Source: Diaporthe sp. PMI_573 (lineage: Eukaryota; Ascomycota; Sordariomycetes; Diaporthales; Diaporthaceae). From it: a stretch of 64,000 nucleotides of DNA. The DNA lies in NCBI GenBank assembly GCA_021399435.1, contig JAJTUP010000123.1, positions 1-64,000 of the forward strand, read 5' to 3'. The notes beneath the pieces are model-generated. The model did not search any database. It saw only the letters and a program-made list of their open reading frames with translations, and had not been told where the DNA came from. A program made the translations under genes and the position numbers. This document shows positions 44,307 through 55,619 of this stretch, in pieces. Each line of letters starts with the position of its first letter. Positions within the stretch are counted from its first letter, which is position 1.

Positions 44307-44729
44307 ATCGTCGAAGGCCTAGCTGTGGTTAGAAAGAGAATAAGAGAATCTAGAATGCGGCTAAGTTCTAACTACTGTAATAAGTGTGGTTTTTAAAATA
44401 TAATTACCCGAGGACGTACTTTTCACTGACGGCCTGCTCGGGTACTGTACTTCCTGTAACGTACTTTCGTCAAGTTCATTCCTGTGCCAAGCACAAATTG
44501 CAGCGGAAGTATTACTCGATAAGGTCCCTGGTAGTTCTCGTCGCGTAAAGACTTGACGAGTCCAATGAGTTTCAACATGTTCCTTGAACGAGGCTTGCTA
44601 CTCTTCTTCGCCCGGGCTGATGCCCGAGAACTGTGTGGAGGGGCCAGGCTGTCGAAAGGTACTTACGACTCACTAGCTAGCCTTAGTTGTAATAGTCGCG
44701 AGAACGCAGAAGGAAAGAGTGGCGTGGGG

Positions 44730-45528
44730 TTAGCTGGGCGATAAGTCTTCTGCCGAGATGGTACTCTCTACACGGAGTTGGACACCGCGAACCTTCTCGT
44801 AGATTCTGAAGAGATCTCTAGCGGTGAGCTGAAAGCTTGCCACGTAGTAGAGTCCTTCATTTGTAGCATCTGGGTCGGAAACCGCCTGTACTGCATATGC
44901 GGCAAGGTCGTCAACAGTTGTGAATGTCCAGATATCATTTCCTTCGCCGATGACGGTGGCAGCCCTAGTCTCCTTACGTATCGGGGGGCCAAATTTCTCA
45001 TCATAGGAGAACATGTAGTCGAGGATAACACCTGTGAAGCCAAACACGAGCTTCAAAGGAGAAGTGAGACGCGCAAAGCGGTAGAACAGGATCAATGGGT
45101 CGTATTGCTCCGCGTACCCGATTGGTAACTTGGTCCAGTCAATGTTCCAACTGGCCCCATGGAAAACCTATCCACGCGGTCAGTAGTTTTCGACCTAGCA
45201 TTCTAGGTAAATAGGTAGGTCATGTCATGCTTACTTTGACACCTGCTCTCTCAGCTGCGCGCAGGAGATGGATCTGGCCTACAACAGCCGTGTCGGGTAG
45301 GGCAATGCAAGCCGAAATGACAGCGTCGACGTTTTCGCAAGCTCTGTTGAAGGCGGGCAAGTCGTCAACTCCGTCCATCCTGGTAAAGCCCTCAAGTCTC
45401 TCTAGGAGGTCCCTGTCGATCTTGTCGGGGTTGCGGGCCAGCCCACGAACTTGATGACCGGCGGTGAGCGCAGCGCGAGCAGCCGCCTGGCCGACAAGTC
45501 CTGTGATTCCGTAGATCAGAATGAGCAT
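44730..45528 (-). CDS. NmrA-like NAD(P)-binding protein, C-terminus short
   Basis: Exon 1 45528-45235 and exon 2 45167-44730, joined in phase 0 over a 67-nt intron (GTAAGC donor, GATAG acceptor), giving 243 residues. I chose the ATG at 45528 because MLILIYGITGLVGQAAA places the GxxGxxG motif (Gly 7, 10, 13) at the N-terminus as in the NmrA/isoflavone-reductase family. Later features: LARNPDKIDRDLLERL, FHGASWNIDWTKLP and WTFTTVDDLAAYAVQAVSDP. Homologues are near 300 residues; this one stops soon after ISAEDL, so the last exon may be missing. Possible roles are redox sensing or reduction of small molecules. Confidence 0.72.
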
Positions 45529-46163
45529 ATTGATAAACTTCTCGTCTGGATTCTGTGATTTTGATAAGATGGAAATCGGCAAGATACAGAACAGAGCTAG
45601 GTGATAAAGGAATCGAACGTTAATATAGTAGTCGTGCTCAGAGTTCAAACCTCCGGATGAGCAAAACTCATTTCCCCTCTCTTACCTACCTACTACGTAT
45701 GCAGAACTCAAATCGATCATCCTTGTAGTTACAACTGCCCCTGCAAGGGGGGGCTTGTAAAATGGGCCAATGCTTTGTGAATAATGGTAAGATTAGTAAT
45801 AAAAGTCTGACATAGCTTATAACCCAGGGAGCGCTGGCATGGATTCAAGATGTATCCCTTTGAGTGCCGTACGGGCACATTTGCACTAGTGACGAGGTTC
45901 TAAACCAATAAAGATAGCATAAACGAAGGTACCTCTCCCTCCACATATCTGAAGTGGTAATAGAAGTCACGGCTCTTAGAGATCTACATTGCACTGCTTC
46001 TCATGGGTACGCAGCTTTTCTAGGTCAATCAGCGTACCGTTGATCTCTCGGGCCTGCGTGGGGCGCCAAGCCCAAGTGTGCCCTTACGACACTAAAAGGG
46101 ATAGATGCTGCACCGTGCATGTCGGCCGGATAACTTTGAAACCCCGTGTCCGAGATGGTAGTA

Positions 46164-47076
46164 CTACGGTGGGGCGTAATGCGCTTGTATCCTTGTTCTG
46201 TATTTGTCATCCTCAGCATAGTCAAGCGACGTCTCCTGGATATCCCTCATAGAAAAGTGCAAATCTGGTAGGGCCGAGTTCATTTGGGAGCATCCAGTCA
46301 CCCCGTGGACTTGATTGTTCCAATATGGTGAAACCTGCAAACCTGGCGCGGCTGAGTCCATTTGGGAGCCTTCAGTTGCCCTGTTGTCTTGATTGTTCCA
46401 ATTTGGTAACTGGTCCGCCGCCGTTGATCTCTGTTTGTCATCCGGATTAACAAGGGCACGGCACTTTTCGAAAGACTCGACGAAGGCCACCTGGAAATCA
46501 CTTTCGGAAAGATCCAGTTTGCGCTTCATGGTCCGCATGACATTTTGAAGGCCTGTCACAACGTTTGTAACAGTGTGCTGCATTCCCTGTGACTGGATGA
46601 AATGAATCAAGGAATCCGGGCTCTGACGAAATGCTGGGAGAGTCCTATCAGACTAGTCAGAAAGACATTGCGCGAAGGCCACAACAAAAGGCGGTAACAG
46701 ACTTATGTAGCTCGTCAATACAATGGGTAAAGTAGGCCTGGTGGTTTGGCACGAGGGTGCCCAGAAAAGCCATGATAACAGCCATTTGCGAGACGAAGTT
46801 GTACAGCCATGGCAGTTCGGCCGGTATCCAATAAAAGGACTGTATAAGGGACAAGATGCGGGAGGACAGCAAAGATGTAAGAACTCGTATGGTACTATTA
46901 GCTGAAGAAGAATGCCGGGCGAGGGCAATCAGGAAGAAATTCATGTAGGCAAATCCGTAGTGGTTTTGGAGGAGCTCCTGCTTCTTTGGCTGCTCGTCTT
47001 GGAGCCGCATCGCCGAACAAAATGATATTTGACTCTGTGCACATCTAGAATCGCCCGCTAGGGAACTTTGAATCAT
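46164..47076 (-). CDS. Fungal hypothetical protein, possible regulator C-terminal part
   Basis: Exon 1 47076-46703 and exon 2 46644-46164 join in phase over a 58-nt intron (GTCTGT donor), giving 284 residues. Helical segments (ILSLIQSFYWIPAELPWLYN, FVSQMAVIMAFLGTL) and the later MRTMKRKLDLSESDFQVAF, plus a Gln/Asn-rich tail with an internal repeat (PNWNNQ.. / PYWNNQ..), resemble the end of fungal transcription-factor middle-homology regions. No zinc cluster is attached. I cannot name it with confidence. Confidence 0.4.
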
Positions 47077-47718
47077 CTATTGCAAGTTTTTCTGGACTGT
47101 TTGCTGGTCAGGAGTGCGGTTGTCCATAGTTATGACGGTTGGTGATTCTCGGCTGTCAGTCAAAACTGATGTCAAATCAAATTTGTAGTGGGACGGATAT
47201 CTTCAGGCGCGGGGAATGCTTCTGAGCGGCGACTTTGGGAAGCACCGTCTGCATTATATAGCCGTGAGTGTTATTTCAGCTCGCAACCCAGACCATGTGT
47301 ACACGATGCAAAGATGCGGCACAGATCATGAGTAATTTGACCAGGCAATTTCACGAATACTTTCCCCGCGCAGTGCCGTTTGAAATTTTGCGCAGGCTCT
47401 CCGCGCAGACATTGGTGCCCCAATCCCTTACCTTCGTATGTGGTTACGACGTGGTAGACCACCCTGGGTATACTGGGGTGTGATGTTTGATACCCTGGAC
47501 CATTGAGCACCCAGCGCATGTTTCTCGGTTCGGGTGTCTCCAAAAAGAATGTCGCCTTCAACTCCAAGACCTCCACACACCCTCTGTTAGATCTCGACCC
47601 TGCCTGTGACGGGTATAAGAGTAATCTGGTCGCCATCTTCCAGTTTAGGCCGGAATGGCGAAATGTTTTATTCCTCTTTCTGCAAAGTTGAACTGGGCGG
47701 CGGCACAAGAACCAAAGT

Positions 47719-48704
47719 ATGCATGACGACGAATCGAATGGGAGCCATGGCTTTTGGCCACCCTCTGCAACCGCCATACTCGCCATTGTGCTGAGCCATC
47801 TCTGGGAAGGGCTCAATGTTATCTTGTTACTTCGCAGACGCAGAACGACTCCCCCAGAGAGATCCAATATACTCTTGTTCACCAATGCATATTTTTGTTT
47901 TGTTCTATGGCATTGTATGGCGGGAGTTGTTCCTATTATCATTCTTTCCATTCTTCACTCTCGTCATGACTTTCTCATCTACATAATCAACCTCGGAACC
48001 TATTTGATGGTGTCAGGTGAGGTATGTATACTCCACGGAAGAGGTATCAGAGCTATGTCTAACTTTCTTTAGAGGCTCTTCTGGATCCGTATGTGGACCG
48101 ATTCATGGCTTAAAAGCAAGATGGCGGGGGCGATGATTTGTGACGGTGTGTTGCTGGGTCTTCTTGTCGGAAGCGTACCGTTGGCGCAAGCGAGTCCACT
48201 TTGGAGTAGGGTAACGACCCTGTCTGCGACTTTTCTTTATCGGATATGGTCTGCATGGGAGTGTTGGGCGATCTTGCGACGTTTTGGAGGAGTTCTCTCA
48301 GTTGTTTTTACAGCGCAGCAGAGTGTAAACTGGTTGGTTCCGGCGTTGGCGATGTTGCTCCTCCACGGAGCAGTCTGGTTTGCCTTGCTTATTGGCCCAT
48401 ACGATGATTTTTCTCTGGTGAGTCCGTTCTTTGACACGTCAAAAGTTTGAGGCTGACGTTTCAGGTTGTCTACTTCGCCTGTGTCCCTGGCGGAGTGTAC
48501 TTGTATCTTCGCCAGATATGGGTACTCTATCTTCGCCAGATATGGGTACTCTATCTTCGCCAGATATGGGTACTCTATCTCCGTCAGCTTTGGGAAAATG
48601 TTCTGTGCCGCCAAAGCTCTGCATCTCAGTATGAGCTTCGCAATGTTGATCAATCTCAGTACGAGCTTCGTAGTATTGATCAGACTGACTCACCACCCTG
48701 CTGA
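47719..48704 (+). CDS. Multi-pass membrane protein with repeat-expanded tail
   Basis: Three exons (47719-48021, 48073-48417, 48465-48704), all phase 0 with GTATGT and GTGAGT donors, give 295 residues. Hydrophobic helices include TAILAIVLSHLWEGLNVILL, FCFVLWHCMAGVVPIIILSI, AMICDGVLLGLLVGSVPLA and VPALAMLLLHGAVWFALLIG, about six or seven in all. The last exon has YLRQIWVL three times, then SQYELRNVDQ / SQYELRSIDQ. Family unknown; no signal peptide cleavage site or transporter motif recognised. Frame intact. Confidence 0.6.
48503..48580 (+). repeat. 24-bp coding tandem repeat
   Basis: Three perfect copies plus a partial of TATCTTCGCCAGATATGGG + TACTC within exon 3 of the membrane-protein gene, encoding the octapeptide YLRQIWVL. 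Being a multiple of three, copy number can change without breaking the frame. Confidence 0.85.
48625..48684 (+). repeat. 30-bp coding tandem repeat, two copies
   Basis: Two diverged copies of TCTCAGTAYGAGCTTCGYA-type units encode SQYELRNVDQ and SQYELRSIDQ at the C-terminus of the membrane protein. Between 48705 and 49181 no gene is seen. Confidence 0.7.
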
Positions 48705-49181
48705 AGCTTCAAAAGGATGCATTTCCGACAGGGGAGCTTGAGAGAGGTCGGATGTTGCGGAGCAGTCGGTGGTCATCCTACTTTGGGCCCTGGATACCAC
48801 ACCAATCCCGGCTGGTAGACAGGAGCGAGTAAAGGGGCATGAAAGACCTGGAATCCATTCTATTATCAAAATGCCTTGAATTGCCTCATGCTACACGGGG
48901 CCACGTTAATGCCGGGCCCCTTCCCCGTGGATCAAGGGTAGGGATTGCGACCCGCCACCGCTAATCTTTCCCGGTGCGGCACGGATGGGGAATGCTTCTT
49001 CTTTGGTGTTGCGATGTTCCTCCTTGTGACTTCACCAATCGGGGTTACCAGCTCCCTTGGTTAAACCCATGTGGATCACAATCTAGGCCAGCCTCCCTGT
49101 CTCGTACGATACGCCATCCATGCTGGCGGCCAGGTCAGCGCTATACCCCAGGTAGCGACAAACTTCGCCAAGCCTAATATA

Positions 49182-49953
49182 TCAGTAATTTTCTATTGGC
49201 CCTGCAGATGGGGCGACGCACTTCAGGGAACCCTTGGTGATATGGCTGATGAGAGGTGGGATGAGTACTGGGCACCCATTACCCACTGGTACTTGAGGCA
49301 AAGGTCTTGATGCTACCCTTTCCTTCACCTGAGTGCAGTGCTCACTGAGTGTTCCCCATTGGGCAACGGAGAGGCGAGCTGAATGACACAAATGGTTAGA
49401 TCGTACATTCGAATTAATCAATGAATCTCGTACCTTGCAATACTGCTTGCGTGGCCTGATCGAGCTGCTGCAGATGGTCTCCGCCACGCCGCCCAGCCCA
49501 CTCGGCGATGATCTCGTTCGCAACCCGCGCCCCTCTCTTCAGAGTATCAAGGTATCTCGGCTTCTTACTCTTGGTAAGGACCTCGATGATGTTGTCAATT
49601 TTCTCTCGAGTAGCACGCCCTGACATGTCTAAGACTATACAAAGGCTGAGGAGTAAGATTCCCTGGATACCCCGCCTCTCTTTATCCTGAGAGATACTTG
49701 ATGCAAGATTCGATGCAGCCTCTAAGGCTGTATCACCGCTGCAGTTTTGTAGCAGCTGGAGACAATCCTCCACACTCAAGCGAGGAGGTGTGGTGGCTGA
49801 GTTGTTGATATGGTCTGTAAGCCTTTCCCACGTTGGAATACCCGATCCTCTATTCGTAGGCGGCACAGACTTGCCATCTGCATGATCCGGCAGATAAAAT
49901 ATGATCTCGAGGTCGGAGGGCTGAGTCGGTCTGTGTTCACTTTCATCATCCAT
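49182..49953 (-). CDS. Hypothetical protein, two exons, no known domain
   Basis: Exon 1 49953-49434 and exon 2 49378-49182 join in phase over a 55-nt intron (GTACGA donor, TTCAG acceptor), giving 238 residues. The start MDDESEHRPTQPSDLEIIFYL is acidic. The middle is helical (EDCLQLLQNCSGDTALEAA, KIDNIIEVLTKSKKPRYLDT, ARVANEIIAEWAGRRGGDHL). No transmembrane helix, signal peptide or metal site is apparent. It is the first of several compact orphan genes up to 53.8 kb. I do not recognise the family. Confidence 0.5.
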
Positions 49954-50531
49954 TTTCCATTTTCCCCGTCGAGGTTGTTTGGAGGCTCAGTACTGATTTT
50001 CTGACCGATCGGGAAAGGACCAAGAACGTGGCTACGTCTAAGCCGAAACGGGGATACTGCCCGTCCGGGCGCGACCCAAGGCCTTGTGGCAGGACCCGCC
50101 CGTTTACGCATTGGTGTGGGGTTGCAGGTGCACAGGCCCTTTCATCCGGGGACAAGCCTTATCCCATTCGGACAGCTGTGTGGCCTAGCCGTGGCAATAG
50201 CGGCTACCCCGTGTTCCCCGTCTCCTTGTCAGACGAAGGGCCGGCGCAGTTGGCTTCCGTTCTCGAGACCAGCTAAATTGCATCGGATGCATATGGTCCC
50301 ACACCACGACACAGACCCTACGGCTAGGCTCACCAGCTTGGTGAGGAGTATTACTTGCTACAATGTCAAGTTGTGGTTGGACGACTCAAGCACCACACGG
50401 CCTCCTCCTTAATAAGTTGGTGTTCCCCTCGGACCGTTTGTTCAGATAAGATTGAATAAGTCTCTGCAGAGGACGAGATTCCGAGAAAAATAGCAGCAAC
50501 CTTTCCCACACGGCACAGGTACGCGAAGAAT

Positions 50532-50908
50532 ATGGCCGAGGTAGGAAACTTTTTGGGGCTTGTAATGATAACTGCTAACTACCTAAGTCTCAGAGCCACA
50601 GTGTTCTATCATTGGACCAGTTGGAGACCATTATTGAGAGTCAACCACAGCTGATCATCACCGGCTCAGGACCATCTAGAGAGCTAGGTCTCGGTACACG
50701 TTATGCGCTGTCAGACGGTGGCTCTGTCCAGAGCGAACACCTGATGCAAATTCAGTCCGGGCAGGCACTTGTTCGTGACTGGGAGAGAAAAGTTGGAGGC
50801 GCCTCCGAAACAATGACGGAGTGCGACTGTTGTTGGGCTGTCGTATCGCAGCTATCGGAAGCAGTAGGGGAGTGTATCAGGATGCTTCGTGCCATCTGGC
50901 CCTTCTGA
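50532..50908 (+). CDS. Small hypothetical protein with a 9-nt first exon
   Basis: A start exon of three codons (Met-Ala-Glu, 50532-50540) is followed by a 53-nt intron (GTAGGA donor, GCTAAC branch, TCTCAG acceptor). Exon 2 (50594-50908) continues SHSVLSLDQLETIIESQPQ, for 107 residues. The exon-2 frame has no ATG of its own in the right place, which supports the micro-exon. Cys-rich motif ECDCCWAVVSQL near residue 75. No family recognised. Its stop is 52 bases from the convergent gene at 50961. Confidence 0.45.
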
Positions 50909-50960
50909 AATCTTGCAAGTCCTCAAACCTTCAATGAACGAATCGATTCTCTAGAACTTC

Positions 50961-51645
50961 TCATAGTGACCTGCGGCGCGGAGTTGTCACCATACATGAC
51001 GCCATCTCGGTATCTTCTGGCTCGCTGCATTTGCCTTGTGCCTTGCTCAGGATAGCCTTTTGAACAGTGGCAAACTTCCTCCAAGTAGTAAACGAAGGCG
51101 GAATTATAATGTTCCCTGCACCAATACAACCGTCTATTTCCTCCAACGAGACAAAACTCCGAATGCTCAGGGTCGTCTCCATGTATTTGTCGGTCGAAGA
51201 CTTCCACCTATACGTCGCGCAGTGAACGCTCCAGGTAGGAGGCAACCACCACTCGCCCGGTATGTACGGTCTTACAGTTTCGGCATCGAGATTGATAGCG
51301 TGGGTACGGAGGCTCTCGGCGATCGGTATCCAGACCGTCCCAATGCCTTCAATATATATGCGAGGCACCGTGTTGGGAAAGTAAAGGAATTTATCTAGAC
51401 GTGTGACTTCGACGATGCTCCAAAGTAGATCTGTCTTATCAGCATATCAGACAGATGACGTGATTGATCATTTGCTTACTAGGAGATGGGCTGCCGGGCC
51501 TCATGTCTTGGATGTCTTCTGTGCTTGAGAGTGAAAGACTCCAGGGAGACTCAGATCCGGAATCAGACTCTGAATTACTCTGGAACTCTGAGTCGACCTG
51601 GGGCTCTGGGTCGCCGTGAAAGTCAGGCCGCACTTCGCTTGCCAT
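50961..51645 (-). CDS. Hypothetical protein, Ser-rich N-terminus
   Basis: Exon 1 51645-51480 and exon 2 51430-50961 join in phase over a 49-nt intron (GTAAGC donor, GACAG acceptor), giving 211 residues. The N-terminal 55 residues are acidic and Ser-rich (EFQSNSESDSGSESPWSLSL), followed by a folded-looking part with many Trp and Tyr (GIGTVWIPIAESLRTHAINL, YIPGEWWLPPTWSVHCATYR). No named domain recognised. Intergenic space to 52145 contains no supportable gene. Confidence 0.5.
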
Positions 51646-52145
51646 GTTGATGGTGCTGTGAAGTCAGGGAATCTCAGACAAGTTCGCAAGCGCAAGCAAC
51701 CCTCACCTTTATACATATTTGTCTACAAAACCCACACAGAGGGAGAGACTAGGTACCACGTCTAAATTACCTACCAGGAAGGCTCGCTTGACCGGTGTGA
51801 AATACCCGGTCGCTTCCGCCTCCCCCAGCACCAGGCGGTGGACATAATGGATCGTTGGTTGAGGAATAACGCGCAGCTATCAGCAAAATACTGGCCAGGT
51901 TCACTGACCACGTTTATGCCAGCTAGGTGTCATATAGACGCCAGAGCCCGAAGACGAGGCGAGGGAGCGATCCCTGCAGCCGCCAAACTTCCCTCGCGGA
52001 CCTCAGCTGTAATCGCCTCAGTGTTGGCAGTCAAACAAAACAAAAGATCGAGCGAGACAGCGTGCAGCCCGTGAGGCGGCGACATGTTGTTTCCAGGTTG
52101 GCTACCGAGAGCAGATTTGCATTCAAATTTCCTGAAATAGATGCC

Positions 52146-52758
52146 TCAGCCACCATATGGAACCTCTGCCTGTCCATCCCCATAAGAACCATTTACACAG
52201 GATGTACAGCTACAGGCAGCACGGGCACCCTCTTCGGCGAGGCCAAAGTCACCGAGCTGAGGATATGGTCTTCCGTGAATCCCGCTCCACGACATCTCAC
52301 GCATCGCGCTCTGAATCTTCCCTACTTCAGATGCTAAGTCGCGGACCAAGACGTGCATTGTACGATATTCTTGCGTCAACTCTAAAATAGCGCGCTCCAT
52401 TTTGCCATGCTGCTGCTGAAGGGCTTGCATCTCCTCGAGAACGTTGGATTTCAACTCAACAGCGTCCTGCAGTTCGCCCTGTCTATCCTCTGGACTCTCA
52501 AATCTCGACTGAGGGATGGAGGAATCCAATTTGCCATGCTGATGCTGCACGGCGCTGTGTTCCATCCTGAATTAGAAGAGGCCATCGAGAATGCAGAGGG
52601 TGAGGATTCACTTGCTCAGGAGGGTCATATTTGCACTCTGTTCTGTTGCGCACACATGCGTGACAAGGCCTGCCCCCAAAACACTTTATCTTTCTTCGAC
52701 GACAAGACAGGCAGGCCGTAGGATGCTTGGGTTGCCTTACAACTGTTTTAGGGGCCAT
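52146..52758 (-). CDS. Short Zn2Cys6 protein with coiled coil
   Basis: Exon 1 52758-52612 and exon 2 52544-52146, joined in phase 0 over a 67-nt intron (GTGAAT donor, GTGCAG acceptor), give 181 residues. The zinc cluster is C16-x2-C19-x6-C26-x5-C32-x2-C35-x6-C42 (ACLSCRRRKIKCFGGRPC). A helical, heptad-like stretch follows (LKSNVLEEMQALQQQHGKME), probably for dimerisation, then a Cys-containing tail. The usual large regulatory domain is absent, so this is either a minimal regulator or a truncated one. The ATG at 52758 puts the cluster 15 residues from the start, as in many family members. Confidence 0.65.
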
Positions 52759-53216
52759 GGGCGTCAGCCCGTTCAAGGAGAGTTGAAATTGAGAGAACAT
52801 GAGTTCAAAGAACTTGTAGAAATTGCCATTGGAAGCTGCGGTATTGATTGTTTTCTTAAACGACAAGATGGTCTTGCTCCAAAACATTTCGCCACAGGGG
52901 GGCAAGGAGAGGGTGGTAGCTGGCACCAACCACAGAAAGATGGCACCCTAAGGTGCAACCGTGCTGCGCCTGCAGGCGAAGTTGCATTGGGAGATGGGGT
53001 AGAGACCGCCACGCGCCGGGCTGGGCAAGGCCTCGCAGATGCCACATCAAGCGTGGCTTCCGTTGCCTTCAACGGACGGGAATGCCACTCGCGTGCCAGG
53101 ACCGCGCTTCCCTGGAAGCACTGTGCAGAGGGGATGGCCCTCGTCGGTGGCCGGGCCCGCGCCGTGGTGATGACGGACGCCAGCCCGCATCCACTTCCAC
53201 CAGGAAATCCAACTCA

Positions 53217-53774
53217 TCACAGTGCATAAACTACATCTGAGCGTTCAATGGGGTTGGCTTGGTCCTTCACTTCTGGCGTACGCTTGTCGGTCCGGCGAAT
53301 CCTTTCCAGGATGGAATAATTGAGTAAGTTAGAAGCCACTGGCCAACTCGGGAACTTCCTGCACAAGGAGCGGAGCTTGTTACAGTTGTGAAGACCAACA
53401 GATTGCCAGGCGTAGTGTTGAACGACATCGTCTCCCCAAGCTTTGCTGACAGAAATAATGCAACGCATCAGCTGATTAACTGAGCTGTGGTGAGATTGGA
53501 CCTCCTTGTCGAATTCGCGCCATTCTGTTGGGTTCTTCTGATGATATCCAGGACACGCTTTCTCGAATGCAAGTTTCCAGCAGACGAATGATATTTTGAG
53601 ATCGGTGCGGGACTCGAGCAGCCGAAGTCGTTGCCTTCGGCAGTGCTCGATTTGTGGCGATGATTTAAGGAACTGGTTGATAGCTTCCTCCTCATGGGGA
53701 GCAAGCACATTCAGTCTGTCCAGGACAGTGCCAGCGGGCAAAGGCACTTCCTCGCTGTTCGATGTGTTCTCCAT
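53217..53774 (-). CDS. Hypothetical protein, helical, single exon
   Basis: 185 residues from the ATG at 53774 (MENTSNSEEVPLPAGTVLDR). It is rich in charged residues with several helices (HEEEAINQFLKSSPQIEHCR, NQLMRCIISVSKAWGDDVV) and five Cys. No transmembrane region or known motif. The 52.76-53.2 kb space before it is GC-rich with open frames on both strands, none convincing. I do not recognise the family. Confidence 0.4.
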   Translation of the reverse strand: MENTSNSEEVPLPAGTVLDRLNVLAPHEEEAINQFLKSSPQIEHCRRQRLRLLESRTDLKISFVCWKLAFEKACPGYHQKNPTEWREFDKEVQSHHSSVNQLMRCIISVSKAWGDDVVQHYAWQSVGLHNCNKLRSLCRKFPSWPVASNLLNYSILERIRRTDKRTPEVKDQANPIERSDVVYAL

Positions 53775-54185
53775 AGCGGAACAAGGTTGGGTGAGGTAAG
53801 TAAAAGTGGTGCAATGGTCAGAATGGAAGGTTCGGAAAGGAGGTACTTATTATAGAAGTATCAGTAAATTTTCGGAAAGCTGCTCCATACTACCGCAACC
53901 AATCATCAGGCTCTTATGGTGGTCAAAAAGTTACTGATACTTGTGACGGTTGTCATGTATTCTTATTCCCCATTCCCCACACGCTGACCCAATAAGAACG
54001 GTTCTCAATGGGCATGATCGCCCTTCATCGCCTTCTGCATACGGTAACTAACCGGAAGTAAGGCGCCACAGCAGGGGATCCGGAGACCGGGGCCGGGGGT
54101 TGGAAGCTGGAGAAAGGTAGCATTAGTGATTCGGATTTCTCGCGACCCCTGACATACCGTGGGGAAGACCGATCTTTGTGCGTGT

Positions 54186-54198
54186 TGGGGGGGGGGGG
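54186..54198. repeat. Poly-G run
   Basis: Thirteen or so consecutive G on the plus strand in non-coding DNA. The length should be treated as approximate. Confidence 0.7.
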
Positions 54199-54339
54199 CA
54201 CGGAGTATGTCCCTTGCCCGCTGCATCCGAATTTAGAGGCGGCCGTGCTAATTCACTCGGCACTTTCTATTTTCGCCGTAGTGCTCTGTCGACCACGAAT
54301 CCCTGGATGCGACCCTGGCGCCTAACTGATGAGATGACG

Positions 54340-55325
54340 CTTCCTACCCTCCATTACCTTCGAGGCACGAGGCCATCTTTTGAAACTGGTGCCTTCTGCT
54401 CCTGCATCCTTCCGTTCTCAGCAACATTTCTTGGTTCACGGCGGTCCAGAAATCACGTTCGCGTCGGTGGGTCTCTTCGCTTCCAGCCTCGTCGCCGGGG
54501 TAGAGCGTGACACCTGCTGGGTGTGAACCATTCTCATCACTCGCCTTATTGGTGCCCATATCTCGCTAAACCCGTATTAATGATGGTTGTCTGCATGCAC
54601 ATGCAGTCAGGAACGCCAGCCACCGTGGGATGATCGATTCATTCAACCTGGTTGGCCCCTCAGCTCAAGACTTGTCAATCGTTTGTACTTTTTGCCTTGA
54701 TACCGCGGGTGGATGGAGGTATGCAGCATTGTCCTCAAGGCCAACAATACCTCCTATACTGGGAGTGACTCGGCCAACCCGACAATATAACCCCGCGGGG
54801 GTATGAGATATTGTTTAAGAAGAAAATTGCCAATGTGAACGTGAAAAACAGGTCGGCCTGCATCTTCCAGCATCAGCAGCACATCTCAATTCCACGGCGA
54901 TTGGCGATCAGGTCCTGTTTCGCCTCTACCATGTCGCCGGGGTAGAGGGTGACATCTGCTGCCTGAATCGTTCCCATCGATCGCCTCCCACCCTCCAATA
55001 TCGTCAGAGAACCATGTATTTCGCTCCTGCATCCTCCTCCCGGCGTCAACAGCACGTCTTGGTTCCACGGCGATTGGCTATCAGGAGGAGGTGGTTGTCG
55101 TTTAGCCAGCAGTCGTGTTCGCTTGGGTGGGCCTTTCTGCTTCCAGCCTCGCCGCCGGGGTAGATTGTGACACCTGCTGGGGTTAGCCATTCTCATCACT
55201 CGCCTTATTGGTGCCCATATCTCGCTAAACCTGCATTAACGATGGTTGCCTGCATACACATGCAGTCAGGAACGCCGGCCAATGTGGGATGATCGATTGA
55301 TTCAATCTGGTTGGCTCCTCAGTGC
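54340..55325. repeat. Triplicated degenerate unit, about 200-300 bp
   Basis: The landmark GCCGGGGTAGA occurs at 54494, 54936 and 55154, each preceded by a CACGGCG(A/G)TTGG-like block and followed by GTGACA(C/T)CTGCTG. The segment 54472-54662 is repeated at 55132-55322, about 659 bases on, with high identity. Minus-strand frames share a VTLYPGD peptide, so a short coding unit may once have been duplicated. No ORF is intact. Beyond it, 55326-55619 appears to be the promoter and leader of the next gene. Confidence 0.6.
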
Positions 55326-55619
55326 TCAAGTGAGTGGGCAGGGAGGGCTGCTGTGTTGATGTTTTTCTTGTTCTCTTGGCTTAGAAAGGTGGAGGGAGGT
55401 TGGTAGGGAAGCCCACAGCAGTGAAGTAGAGACGTGATATGTACGTGATGGAAACCCCATCGTTTCCATTCCATTCAATCTCTCTCCAAAGAATCACTCA
55501 AATTCCCGCCGCGCACATCCTGCTACTAGCTTTAATTCTACATCTAGCAGGACGAAGAGTAAGTCTGAATGGCCGACGAGTTATGAGGTGGGAGAGCTAA
55601 CAGTCGTCTTGTCAGCTCA

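Noticed and set aside
47271..47951. 226-codon open frame antisense to the membrane-protein gene
   Set aside because: Low-complexity, no motif, and its end overlaps exon 1 of the better-supported gene.
52773..53229. Long frames in both directions between the Zn2Cys6 gene and the 53.2-kb gene
   Set aside because: High GC leaves several frames open at once; none shows a motif or plausible start.
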